Assembly (NCBI GenBank): GCA_016868875.1
Contig: VGFN01000002.1
Location: 1 to 47,586, forward strand
Length of the DNA stretch: 47,586 bases
Source of the DNA: Bacteroidota bacterium
GTDB lineage: Bacteria > Bacteroidota > Bacteroidia > UBA7662
Reading direction: 5' to 3'
Part shown: positions 24,618 through 33,016 of the stretch, piece after piece
How the letters are laid out: the number at the start of each line of letters is the position of its first letter
How positions within the stretch are numbered: the stretch's first letter is position 1
Notes under the pieces: generated by a model
Seen by the model: only the letters and a program-made list of their open reading frames with translations
Databases searched by the model: none
Told to the model about the DNA's origin: nothing
Translations under genes and position numbers: made by a program

Positions 24618-25094
24618 ATGCGATTAGGTGATCTTATTTGTTTGTTATTCCTTGCATGGACTTTTTGGCGTGGATACCAAAACGGTTTGGTGGGAGTCCT
24701 TTTCCAGTGGTTTGGCCTTTTTCTATCTTTGATAGCCGTTTGGTATATTCAGAAAACAAATTGCTGGGTTGAATGGGGTGTTGGAGCGGCGTCCAATTCT
24801 TCATCTTTTCTATGGAAATGGGGACTTTTGGCGGGAATTATGGTCGGAATTCAACTTCTATTCATAGCATTGAGCACTTTTTTAAATTCTGTATTCAAGG
24901 CAATGGGCTTGAATTTGGTAAATCGGTGGGTAGGTGCATTTTTAGCAGGCACAAAGTGGGTGACTATCCTTGCGCTTACCTTCTTTTTTTCGGCAAAAAT
25001 CCCATTTGTTCAAGTTTGGTTAAAATCGACCTTTCCCATTAGTTCGGATTGGTGGATTAGCCTTGGCAGAGTTATTTGGGCAATATTTAACTAA
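24618..25094 (+). CDS. cvpA: CvpA family membrane protein
   Basis: A 158-residue integral membrane protein with four hydrophobic segments (about residues 3-20, 24-45, 65-90, 105-128). The opening pattern (GDLICLLFLAWTFWRGYQNGLVGVLF) and the NLVNRWVGAFLAGTKWV loop are typical of CvpA, named for colicin V production and linked in other bacteria to envelope stress and bile resistance; molecular role unclear. It begins a long plus-strand run, with the GTG of the amidotransferase gene three bases after its stop. Only three bases separate them, so they are probably co-transcribed. Confidence 0.82.
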   Translation: MRLGDLICLLFLAWTFWRGYQNGLVGVLFQWFGLFLSLIAVWYIQKTNCWVEWGVGAASNSSSFLWKWGLLAGIMVGIQLLFIALSTFLNSVFKAMGLNLVNRWVGAFLAGTKWVTILALTFFFSAKIPFVQVWLKSTFPISSDWWISLGRVIWAIFN

Positions 25095-25097
25095 AGA

Positions 25098-25694
25098 GTG
25101 GCAAAGTTTCTTTTGATCGATAACAGGGATTCCTTTACGTACAACCTAAAAGCGTGGGTTATGCAAGGAGGGTATGAATGCCAAGTGCTTTCATGTGATG
25201 AACCAATGGCTAGGGTCCGTGAGGAGCATTGGGACCTTGCTATCCTTGGACCTGGCCCGGGTACGCCCCAAGAAGCAGGTTGGCTGTTGGATTTTATTTC
25301 TTTGTACGGTGACTCTAAACCCATGCTGGGAATATGTCTTGGGCATCAGGCTCTAGGTATTCATTTTGGGTCCAAACTAGTGAATGCTCAAGGCCCTGTG
25401 TTTGGAAAGAAGAGTTTGCTCAGATTATCGGCCACAATGGAAGCCCTTATGTCAAAATCTGGTTGGCCAAGCACGTCAAAGGCGCGAGGCCTTGAAGTTA
25501 TGCGCTACCATTCATTAATTTTGGATCAGGTTCCGCTGGAATTTGAATTGCTGGCTACAGCGGACGATGACTGCTCTACTCAGGCCATGCGTCATCAATC
25601 GAAGCCGCTTTGGGGTTACCAGTTTCATCCAGAATCTGTGCTATCAGACCAACCTGAATTACTTTTGAGAATATTCATGGATAGCCTCATATAA
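25098..25694 (+). CDS. Class I glutamine amidotransferase (PabA/TrpG-like)
   Basis: A 198-residue amidotransferase starting at a GTG. Motifs: LLIDNRDSFTYNL, LGPGPGTP oxyanion region, LGICLGHQALG with catalytic Cys80, and YQFHPESV with His177 and Glu179. It supplies ammonia from glutamine to a chorismate-binding partner, either PabB (folate, aminodeoxychorismate) or TrpE (anthranilate); the sequence alone does not separate the two. No chorismate synthase subunit is present in the window, so it is an orphan, which favours pabA. Flanked by cvpA (3-base gap) and nadK (1-base gap). Confidence 0.88.
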   Translation: MAKFLLIDNRDSFTYNLKAWVMQGGYECQVLSCDEPMARVREEHWDLAILGPGPGTPQEAGWLLDFISLYGDSKPMLGICLGHQALGIHFGSKLVNAQGPVFGKKSLLRLSATMEALMSKSGWPSTSKARGLEVMRYHSLILDQVPLEFELLATADDDCSTQAMRHQSKPLWGYQFHPESVLSDQPELLLRIFMDSLI

Positions 25695-25695
25695 A

Positions 25696-26607
25696 ATGAA
25701 AAAATTCTGGGATACTCTATTAATCTATGCAAGGCCCTCCATTACCCTTAAGTTGGATGGATTGGAAAGGCTTGTCTTTGCTTCGAAAGGGTTACCGGTT
25801 AGACTCTTATGGCATCAAAGCCTAAGCGAGGCCTTAAATGGGTTAGAGCTTGATGTTGACCCCCATTTTTTTGATTCCAATGAACCCTGTCCGGAGTTCA
25901 TTCAAAAGAGAAAGGAAAATACTTTGGTTTTGACCCTGGGAGGCGATGGAACACTTTTGGATGGGATTCAGTTTGCGGTAGAATGGGACTTACCTGTTTT
26001 TGGCTTTCATTTTGGTCGTCTGGGTTTTCTTAGTTCCGCTGGTGGAACCGTTGATTTTTCGGCGGTTTTAACGGCTATGCTCAACGGGCAATTGGAAATA
26101 GAAAACCGGAGTTTGGTGGCTTGTAAGTTTCCATTACCAATGAAGGGGACCGGAATGGGTTTTGCCTTGAACGAAATGGCCTTGCACCGTCAAGGGGCGG
26201 GCATCATGCGGATTACCTGCTTGGTTAATGAGGAACTTTTGAACAATTACCAAGCCGATGGATTGCTTGTATCCACTCCTACTGGTTCAACGGCGTATTC
26301 CATGAGCTGCGGAGGCCCCATTGTTTTGCCCCAAAGTAAGGTATTTTTGATTACTCCTGTCGCAGGGCATCAATTGGGGATTAGGCCTGTTTTGCTGCCG
26401 GATACGAGCAGTTTACAGCTAATTACTGCCGCGGGGGGTGGAGGCGCTCAACTCATGCTGGACGGTAAGCCTATACAATGGGCAGGTTACGGTACCTTAG
26501 AAATTTACCGTCATGAGAAGGTTTTGGCCCTGGCTCGATTAAAAGGGTTTTCAGATTTACATAACCTTCGGGCGAAACTGCTTTGGGGCTTGGATGTAAG
26601 GGGTTGA
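25696..26607 (+). CDS. nadK: NAD kinase
   Basis: A 303-residue NAD kinase that makes NADP from NAD and ATP. The signature GGDGT site (LGGDGTLLDGIQFA, near residue 78), LGRLGFLSSAG-like segment, NEMALHR and the DGLLVSTPTGSTAYSMSCGGPIV motif near residue 190 are all present; length is normal. ATG at 25696 is one base after the amidotransferase stop. In many Bacteroidota nadK precedes a DUF6089 gene, uppS and bamA, as it does here. A promoter-like TTG-N19-TATTTTCG begins at its stop codon. Confidence 0.96.
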   Translation: MKKFWDTLLIYARPSITLKLDGLERLVFASKGLPVRLLWHQSLSEALNGLELDVDPHFFDSNEPCPEFIQKRKENTLVLTLGGDGTLLDGIQFAVEWDLPVFGFHFGRLGFLSSAGGTVDFSAVLTAMLNGQLEIENRSLVACKFPLPMKGTGMGFALNEMALHRQGAGIMRITCLVNEELLNNYQADGLLVSTPTGSTAYSMSCGGPIVLPQSKVFLITPVAGHQLGIRPVLLPDTSSLQLITAAGGGGAQLMLDGKPIQWAGYGTLEIYRHEKVLALARLKGFSDLHNLRAKLLWGLDVRG

Positions 26608-26633
26608 TTTTCCCTATTTAGAGGGTATTTTCG
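26604..26633 (+). promoter_or_regulatory. Candidate promoter of the DUF6089-uppS-bamA run
   Basis: TTG at 26604-26606 (overlapping the nadK stop), a 19-base spacer and TATTTTCG at 26626-26633, which differs from the -7 consensus TAnnTTTG at one base. The next gene starts at 26655. This is the best-spaced Bacteroidota-type promoter I found in the window. Confidence 0.5.
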
Positions 26634-26654
26634 CATTCTACCTATTCAAGTTGC

Positions 26655-27626
26655 ATGAAAATTCTTCGTTTATCGGCCTTCGGCATCATGTTTTGCCTTT
26701 TGGGGTTCCTAGGCATAGGAATCAAAGACGCCTCGGCTCAATACCGGGAATTTGGGGTTAACCTATTTTCCACCCATTACTTTGGAGATTTGACCCATGC
26801 GAATAATTTTTATTACAGCACTAGAGGCGGTGTTGGAGCTCATTTTCGCAGGCATTTGACCAAGAACATCAGCTTGAGAGCTGATGTCAATTTCGCGATG
26901 CTTTCAGGCGCAGATAATAGTCCTCGTTTGCGCAAGCTCAGTGAAGAAGCGTTCAACGATACTTCGAGATATTTTAAAGGACCGTTAACGGAATATTTTC
27001 AAGTTGACACCATTAGCCGTACGGTAACCGCGGTCCGTGGTGACGTGAATCTTCGAAATCTTAGTTTTCGTTCACTTTTATCGGAGTTCAGCGTTGTTGC
27101 TGAATATAAGTTTGGAGAATTCATGATCAATAGCTCGGTTACTCGGGCCAATTTTTATCTTTTCGGGGGCTTTAATGTCTACAATTTCAACTCTCAAGGC
27201 AAATCTGCCAATAATACGCTTGGTTGGGTGAGCCTCAAAGACATCACCACAGAAGGCCAGGGTTTGGAAAACTACTATGTTACGAAAGAGTTCCGTTCCA
27301 CGCAGATCGGCATCCCCTTGGGTATCGGAGTCCGTTGGACCGTGGATAAATACACACGTTTCGCCGCGGAGGCAGGATATCGAATCTTGTTCACCGATTA
27401 CCTTGATGACGTAAGCGGTAATTATGTAAATCCGGACGTAATTGGCTCAGTTCATGGGCAACAAGCCGCTGAATTTGTGGACCGTACCAGACAATTGCAC
27501 CCTTGGCTTAAGCCCAATACTTTGGGATCCGCAAGAGGGAATACCAACGGCTTGAACGACGGCTACATGTTTATAGGATTGAGTATTTCACGGGTGATTT
27601 ATCCGAACGACTGCCCAAGGCTCTGA
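26655..27626 (+). CDS. DUF6089 outer-membrane barrel protein, copy 1
   Basis: A 323-residue protein with a signal peptide ending DASA-Q. The first strand region (YREFGVNLFSTHYFGDLT) and repeated amphipathic strands (SLRADVNFAML, EYKFGEFM, IGVRWTVDKYTRFAAEAGYR) indicate an 8-to-10-strand barrel. Motifs TEGQGLE and DYLDDVSGNYVNP are shared with the next gene. Members are generally found just before uppS and bamA in Bacteroidota; function unknown. Ends FIGLSISRVIYPNDCPRL, an unusual terminal extension after the last strand. Preceded by a promoter-like element. Confidence 0.82.
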   Translation: MKILRLSAFGIMFCLLGFLGIGIKDASAQYREFGVNLFSTHYFGDLTHANNFYYSTRGGVGAHFRRHLTKNISLRADVNFAMLSGADNSPRLRKLSEEAFNDTSRYFKGPLTEYFQVDTISRTVTAVRGDVNLRNLSFRSLLSEFSVVAEYKFGEFMINSSVTRANFYLFGGFNVYNFNSQGKSANNTLGWVSLKDITTEGQGLENYYVTKEFRSTQIGIPLGIGVRWTVDKYTRFAAEAGYRILFTDYLDDVSGNYVNPDVIGSVHGQQAAEFVDRTRQLHPWLKPNTLGSARGNTNGLNDGYMFIGLSISRVIYPNDCPRL

Positions 27627-27651
27627 TTTGCTAGTGATTTATTGTTAAAAA

Positions 27652-28533
27652 GTGGTTTATTTCAAGTCAGTGTTTCTAAAGAATAGGATTAATATTAGGC
27701 TTTTTTCCTTAGCGATCACCGTATTACATGCTTTGACGAACCCAAATTCAGGGCATGCACAATGGCTTGAAATGGGAGTTTCGTCCGGCATCGCATCGTA
27801 TGTGGGGGATATTCCGAATCCAGTGGGGACCTTTCAGTGGGGTGCAGCAGGCGCCGCTTATGCCAAATACAATTTTAATCCACATTGGGGTTTGAAGTTG
27901 CAATGGGGAGTGCACCGCATTCACGCGGCAGATTCCTTGTCCGGGGTGGCCTCTCGCGACACCATCAATTTGAGTTTTCGTAATAATATTCAATCCGCAA
28001 TCTTAAACGTGGAATTCAACTTTTGGCCTTTTGTCCCTGGATCACGCAAAAAGAAAAGCGCCCCTTATGTGGGTTTGGGCATTGGCCGTATCTCGTTCGA
28101 TCCTCAAGCTCGGTACCGAGGCGAATGGGTTTCTTTACAACCTTTGGGGACCGAAGGTCAAGGCCTGGAGGATAAACCGGGATTGAAAGGAGTTGTCGAA
28201 CCTGAACGCTATGCGCTGAGCGCTTGGGCCTTCCCGGTGACTTTGGGTTTTCGTCATAATTTGCGCGATAAGCACAGCTTGGGTGTAGAGTTTGTGTATT
28301 GTTATACCAGTACCGATTACCTTGACGATATCAAAGGCAAATTCGTGGATCCCTCCCTTTTGCGTTTGCACCGTAATGGAATGGCAGCGGATTTATCCGA
28401 TCGCAGTTGGGAAAATGGGCATACGGTTCGCTCCTCAGGAACCCAACGGGGAGTGAACGCCTACAACGATGCGTATTGGTCCCTGATGGTGAATTATTCG
28501 TACAGTATACCATCCCGGCGTTGCCGGATGTAA
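27652..28533 (+). CDS. DUF6089 outer-membrane barrel protein, copy 2
   Basis: A 293-residue paralogue of the previous gene: signal peptide ending GHAQ, WLEMGVSSGIASYVGDIPNP at the start of the mature part, a TEGQGLED motif, and the shared DYLDDIKGKFVDP segment near residue 225. The start is a GTG (27652, or 27670), with no ATG available before the signal peptide. Only 25 bases separate it from copy 1, so it is probably a tandem duplication. It leads into uppS after 26 bases. Predicted outer membrane; role unknown. Confidence 0.8.
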   Translation: MVYFKSVFLKNRINIRLFSLAITVLHALTNPNSGHAQWLEMGVSSGIASYVGDIPNPVGTFQWGAAGAAYAKYNFNPHWGLKLQWGVHRIHAADSLSGVASRDTINLSFRNNIQSAILNVEFNFWPFVPGSRKKKSAPYVGLGIGRISFDPQARYRGEWVSLQPLGTEGQGLEDKPGLKGVVEPERYALSAWAFPVTLGFRHNLRDKHSLGVEFVYCYTSTDYLDDIKGKFVDPSLLRLHRNGMAADLSDRSWENGHTVRSSGTQRGVNAYNDAYWSLMVNYSYSIPSRRCRM

Positions 28534-28559
28534 GGTTAAGGCATCATTATTGCATAGTT

Positions 28560-29294
28560 TTGGATTCCATTCTTGTTCCGGAGCACTTGGCCATTATCAT
28601 GGATGGGAACGGGCGTTGGGCTCAACAAAGGGGTCAGGACCGCATTTACGGTCACCGCTATGCGGTTCAGGCCGTTCGCGAAACCTGTGAGCTTTGTGCA
28701 GAATTAGGGGTTAAATACCTTACGCTTTATACCTTTTCTTCCGAAAATTGGGGCAGGCCCGCGGAAGAGGTTTCTGCCTTGATGCAGTTGTTGGTGGATA
28801 CGATACAGTCCGAATTGGACACCCTCATGAAAAATCAAATTTCCCTGCATGCCTTCGGGGATTTGGATATGTTGCCTGCCGAGTGTCGCGAGCAATTGGC
28901 GAAAACTTCTGCTCAAACATCGGGCAACACCAGAATGCAACTCAATTTGGCTCTTTCTTACAGCTCTCGAAAAGAATTGCTTCACGCTGTTCGCGTCATT
29001 GCTATGGAGGTGCGCCAAGGCACCTTAAATCCGGAGGATATAGACGAAAAGGTGATTAGTGGACGTTTACAAACATCCAACCTGCCTGACCCTGAACTTT
29101 TGATACGAACCAGCGGAGAAATGCGCATTTCCAATTTCCTGTTGTGGCAACTTGCCTATGCTGAACTTTATTTCACCTCGGTATGTTGGCCGGATTTTCG
29201 TAAGGAACATCTGCAGGCGGCCTTGGAAGATTACAGCAAGCGGGAAAGAAGGTTTGGCAAAACCTCGGCCCAGGTGAATGCGACCAAAGGATGA
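28560..29294 (+). CDS. uppS: Isoprenyl transferase (undecaprenyl diphosphate synthase)
   Basis: UppS builds the C55 carrier lipid for peptidoglycan and surface polysaccharide. Motifs: HLAIIMDGNGRWAQQRG with the catalytic Asp, GHRYAVQAVRE, TLYTFSSENWGRPAEEV, and RTSGEMRISNFLLWQLAYAELYF. The frame continues far upstream through the DUF6089 gene, but the family N-terminus begins about VPEHLAIIM, and the best start is TTG at 28560 (244 residues); there is no ATG between the previous stop (28533) and the catalytic MDGNGRW. The stop overlaps bamA as ATGA, so they are coupled. Confidence 0.94.
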   Translation: MDSILVPEHLAIIMDGNGRWAQQRGQDRIYGHRYAVQAVRETCELCAELGVKYLTLYTFSSENWGRPAEEVSALMQLLVDTIQSELDTLMKNQISLHAFGDLDMLPAECREQLAKTSAQTSGNTRMQLNLALSYSSRKELLHAVRVIAMEVRQGTLNPEDIDEKVISGRLQTSNLPDPELLIRTSGEMRISNFLLWQLAYAELYFTSVCWPDFRKEHLQAALEDYSKRERRFGKTSAQVNATKG

Positions 29295-31828
29295 TGGGTT
29301 GTCGTCGTATTACGGAATGCTTCCGATGGGGAAGGATAGGGCTTGCAATTGCGCTTCTATTCTTCATTGGAACAAACAGGGCGTTGGCTCAAAGTGATTT
29401 TGGAGCCGGCTCCGAATCGTCGGCAACGGTGCGCAGTTATCGAATTGCTGGATTGCGGGTTGAAGGATTGAGGCATACCGATAAGGATCTTTTGTTGATG
29501 ATTGCGGGCCTGAAGGAGGGTCAGCGTTTCACGTGGATGGGGGATGAGGGAGCCAAAGCCGTTCGGAACTTATGGAAACAGGGCCTGTTCGGGGATGTGC
29601 AAATCAAAGCGGATTCCATCGTGGACCAGAACATTTATCTGTGCCTGTACCTGGAAGAAAAGCCACGACTCTCCAAGGTCGTTTTCAATCGCAAGGTATC
29701 CAAAGCCCGTGCCGAAGAAATTACAGAATCCCTCAAAGGATTCAAAGGCAAGATTCTTAGCGAAGAAGTTCAGCGGAATATTGACCGGGTGGTTCGTAAA
29801 TACTATATCGACAAAGGATACAGGCAGGTAAGTACCCGAATGGTCATGGTACCCGACTCCAATCAGATCAACGCCTCTGTGCTCAATGTCACCGTGAATC
29901 CCGGGCCCAAGGTTAGGGTTGGCGAACTCATTATTGCCGGTAATCAAATCATGACGGAATCCAAGGTTGCCCGCATTATCAAAACGGCCAGACCCAAAGT
30001 TTGGTGGAATCCATTTCGTACCGGCAAATGGGATCCCGAGAAATTCGAAGAACAGAAAAATAAGCTTGTTAAACGCTATCAAGCGCAGGGTTATCGGGAT
30101 GCGAGGATCGTCAAAGATTCGGTTTACACCCTGAATCCACAACGCATGGGTCTTGTGGTGGAGGTTTTTGAGGGTAAACCGTATTCCATCCGCAGTTTGG
30201 TTTTTGAAGGGAATTCGGTTCATCCGGATAGCCTGCTGCATAGTCTTTTGGGCATCAAGGCAGGGGATTTGTATAACAAAGAATTATTGGACTCGCGCTT
30301 GCAGATGGATCCCTCAGGAAGAGATATTTCGTCCTTGTATATGGACGATGGGTATCTTTTTTTTCAGGTGAGTGGTCACGAGAACAGGGTTGAAGGGGAT
30401 AGCGTTGATTTGGTCATCCGGGTCGTGGAAGGGGCCCAGGCTATGGTAAGGCAGGTGACGGTCAGAGGCAACGACAAGACTTCGGATCATGTGATTATGC
30501 GGGAGCTTAGGACCCGGCCGGGGCAGAAATTTTCGAGGAGTGATGTTATGCGCACCACCAGGGAACTCAGTCAATTGGGCTACTTTGACCCGGAGCAATT
30601 GGGTGTCGTTCCTACCCCTAATCCCCAAGACGGAACGGTGGATATTGAATACAAAGTGGCAGAACGATCCAACGACCAGGTTGAATTGTCCGGGGGGTGG
30701 GGTGCTGGCCAAGTGGTCGGTTCCCTGGGCTTGGTCCTCAATAATTTTTCGGCGCGCAAAATGTTCGACTCCAAAGCTTGGTCTCCTGTCCCCGGTGGTG
30801 ATGGGCAAAGGGTGAGTGTTCGGGCCCAGTCCAATGGCCGCTTTTTTCAGTCCTACAATTTGTCATTTACCGAGCCATGGCTTGGCGGCAAAAAGCCAAA
30901 TTCATTGACCGTGAGCAGTTATGTTTCCATACAAGTTCCCAACGGCTTGCCTCGCTCCAATCCCCTTAGGCAGTCCATCACCATACGAGGAGCGAGCCTA
31001 AGTTTCGGTCAACGCCTCAAAAAGCCGGATGACTTTTTTACCCTCGTACACAGTTTGAATTTTCAGCAGTTTGATCTCAAAAACAGCCAAAACACGGCCT
31101 TTCTCCCGGATGGAATTTCCAATAATTTGTTCATCAAAGAGACCATTTCCCGGCAAAGCGTGGACCAACCTATTTTTCCTCGGGGCGGAAGTAATATTTC
31201 ACTAACCGCGCAAATCGCTCCCCCCTATTCTTTGCTTGGTCGTAAAGTCAGCACAAGTTCATCGGCCAAAGAGCGTTATAAATGGGTTGAATACCATAAA
31301 TGGCGCTTTGATTACCAAAATTATACCAAGCTGGTGGGCAACTTGGTTTTGATGAGCCGAATGCAATTCGGTTGGCTGGGCAATTATCAGGCGGCCACCG
31401 GGGAGGTTCCCTTTGGGAGGTTTTATGTTGGAGGGGATGGTATTATGGGATTTGCCTTGGATGATAGGGAATTAATAGGCCTGAGGGGCTACCAAAACAA
31501 TTCGCTGACCCCTCGGGATTTTCAAAGCGGGCAAGCTGTAGGAGCGACCTCCTTTCAGAAATACACCATGGAACTCCGTTACCCACTTTCCTTGAATCCC
31601 TCGGCCACCATTTATGTCACCTCCTTTTTGGAAGGGGGGAATTCATTTCGAAAGGTCAGGGACTTCGAGCCCTTTCGCAACTACCGTTCAGCCGGTGTTG
31701 GGGTGAGGGTATTTTTGCCCATGTTTGGTCTCTTAGGGGTGGATTGGGGTTACGGTTTTGATCCTGTTCCCGGTGCCGGAGAGGTCCACAAGGGCAATGT
31801 CCATATTTCTATCGGTCAATCCTTCTAA
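29291..31828 (+). CDS. bamA: Outer membrane protein assembly factor BamA
   Basis: An 845-residue Omp85 protein that inserts beta-barrels into the outer membrane. Signal peptide about residues 1-33 (NRALA-Q); POTRA domains follow from about residue 47 (RIAGLRVEGLRHTDKDLL), 130, 210 (RVGELIIAGNQIM), 295 (SIRSLVFEGNSV) and 380 (MVRQVTVRGNDKTSDHVIMREL). The barrel starts around 460 (EVELSGGWGAGQVVG-type), has the loop-6 motif GLRGYQNN and ends HISIGQSF with a terminal aromatic. Translationally coupled to uppS by ATGA overlap and followed two bases later by the first skp gene. Confidence 0.95.
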   Translation: MMGCRRITECFRWGRIGLAIALLFFIGTNRALAQSDFGAGSESSATVRSYRIAGLRVEGLRHTDKDLLLMIAGLKEGQRFTWMGDEGAKAVRNLWKQGLFGDVQIKADSIVDQNIYLCLYLEEKPRLSKVVFNRKVSKARAEEITESLKGFKGKILSEEVQRNIDRVVRKYYIDKGYRQVSTRMVMVPDSNQINASVLNVTVNPGPKVRVGELIIAGNQIMTESKVARIIKTARPKVWWNPFRTGKWDPEKFEEQKNKLVKRYQAQGYRDARIVKDSVYTLNPQRMGLVVEVFEGKPYSIRSLVFEGNSVHPDSLLHSLLGIKAGDLYNKELLDSRLQMDPSGRDISSLYMDDGYLFFQVSGHENRVEGDSVDLVIRVVEGAQAMVRQVTVRGNDKTSDHVIMRELRTRPGQKFSRSDVMRTTRELSQLGYFDPEQLGVVPTPNPQDGTVDIEYKVAERSNDQVELSGGWGAGQVVGSLGLVLNNFSARKMFDSKAWSPVPGGDGQRVSVRAQSNGRFFQSYNLSFTEPWLGGKKPNSLTVSSYVSIQVPNGLPRSNPLRQSITIRGASLSFGQRLKKPDDFFTLVHSLNFQQFDLKNSQNTAFLPDGISNNLFIKETISRQSVDQPIFPRGGSNISLTAQIAPPYSLLGRKVSTSSSAKERYKWVEYHKWRFDYQNYTKLVGNLVLMSRMQFGWLGNYQAATGEVPFGRFYVGGDGIMGFALDDRELIGLRGYQNNSLTPRDFQSGQAVGATSFQKYTMELRYPLSLNPSATIYVTSFLEGGNSFRKVRDFEPFRNYRSAGVGVRVFLPMFGLLGVDWGYGFDPVPGAGEVHKGNVHISIGQSF

Positions 31829-31830
31829 CG

Positions 31831-32469
31831 ATGCTCAAATACTTTGCCCTCGCATTTCTGTGGATTACTTTGAACCTAACGGCAATGGGTCAAGCCCAGC
31901 GCTTTGTTTATGTGGATACGGAATACATGCTGGGTCAAATGACGGAGTATCAAAGTGCCCAAAGCGAGCTCAAAGTTCAAATAGAGCGGTTTAATGCGGA
32001 ATCGGAAGAAAAAAAGCAAGAGATTGAGCGGCTCTATCGGGCCCTAAAAGCTGAAAGTCCACTCTTGACTGAGTCCATGCGCAAAGACCGCATGGAGGAA
32101 ATCAAAAGCAAAGAGGCCCAGCTGTTGTCCTGGCAGAACCAGCAATATGGCCCGGAGGGAGCCCTGCAGAAGCGCCAGCAGGAACTTATAAGGCCCTTGC
32201 AGGACAAAATCTTCGCCGCTGTGCAGAAATATGCGCGTGACAAAAGCTATGACCTTATATTTGACAGAGCCGCAGGGAATCAATTGCTGTTTGTGAACCC
32301 TAAATTTGACAAAAGCAATGAAATCCTGACCGCTATGGGGGTCGTCAAAAAATCCCCACAAGCCAAGGCTCAACGCAAACCCAACTCCAATACTTCTGCA
32401 ACAAAATCCAATTCAAGCGAAAAAAACCAACCACCACCCAAAGAAATCACGCCATCAAACCCCAAATAA
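31831..32469 (+). CDS. Skp/OmpH periplasmic chaperone, copy 1
   Basis: A 212-residue OmpH family protein: signal peptide ending MGQA, then QRFVYVDTEYMLGQM (the Skp first strand), a long helical coiled-coil arm (about residues 45-130) and YDLIFDRAAGNQLLFVNPKFDKS. Skp holds unfolded outer-membrane proteins in the periplasm. The last ~40 residues are a basic, Ser/Asn/Pro-rich low-complexity tail (QRKPNSNTSATKSNSSEKNQ) not normally part of Skp. It follows bamA by two bases and precedes a second skp copy by seven bases. Confidence 0.88.
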   Translation: MLKYFALAFLWITLNLTAMGQAQRFVYVDTEYMLGQMTEYQSAQSELKVQIERFNAESEEKKQEIERLYRALKAESPLLTESMRKDRMEEIKSKEAQLLSWQNQQYGPEGALQKRQQELIRPLQDKIFAAVQKYARDKSYDLIFDRAAGNQLLFVNPKFDKSNEILTAMGVVKKSPQAKAQRKPNSNTSATKSNSSEKNQPPPKEITPSNPK

Positions 32470-32476
32470 TACGACA

Positions 32477-33016
32477 ATGATCATTGCCCCTGTTAGATTC
32501 CCCCTAAAAGCCGTAGTTTCTACCTGCTTTTTGGCCTTTTTGTTCCTTACTCATTCTGTAAACGCTCAGGCCCCAAAATTGGGTCATATCAATTCAGGTG
32601 AGCTGGTCTCCATGATGCCGGAAACCAAAAAGGCGGAAGACAGCCTCAAGAAATTTGCGGAGGGTATGGAAACTCAAGTGCAAGCCATGCTATCGGAATT
32701 GAAAATCAAATATGCCGATTTTCAGTCCAAAAGCAAGGAATGGTCGGAATCGCTGAGGGAATACAAAACCAAAGAAATACAAGATTTGCAATCCAATATT
32801 GATAATTTTCAGCAACGTGCCCAGCAGGACATTGCGAAGCGCAAAGAAGACTTGCTTGGACCAGTGATCAAAAAAGCCGAAGAGGTCATCAAAGCAATTG
32901 CCAAAGAAGGCAATTACGATTATATTTTCGATACTTCCAACGGGTCTTTTCTGCATGTCAAAGAGGCTGATAATCTGATGGATCAGGCCAAGAAAAAATT
33001 GAACCTGTCTAAATGA
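32477..33016 (+). CDS. Skp/OmpH periplasmic chaperone, copy 2
   Basis: A 179-residue OmpH family protein with a signal peptide ending VNAQA, KLGHINSGELVSMMPETKKAED at the start, a charged helical arm, and the conserved YDYIFDTSNGSFLHVKEADNLMDQ C-terminal strand region. Two adjacent skp genes after bamA are common in Bacteroidota. Its stop overlaps the start of the PorE-like gene (ATGA at 33013-33016), so the three genes are coupled. Confidence 0.9.
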   Translation: MIIAPVRFPLKAVVSTCFLAFLFLTHSVNAQAPKLGHINSGELVSMMPETKKAEDSLKKFAEGMETQVQAMLSELKIKYADFQSKSKEWSESLREYKTKEIQDLQSNIDNFQQRAQQDIAKRKEDLLGPVIKKAEEVIKAIAKEGNYDYIFDTSNGSFLHVKEADNLMDQAKKKLNLSK

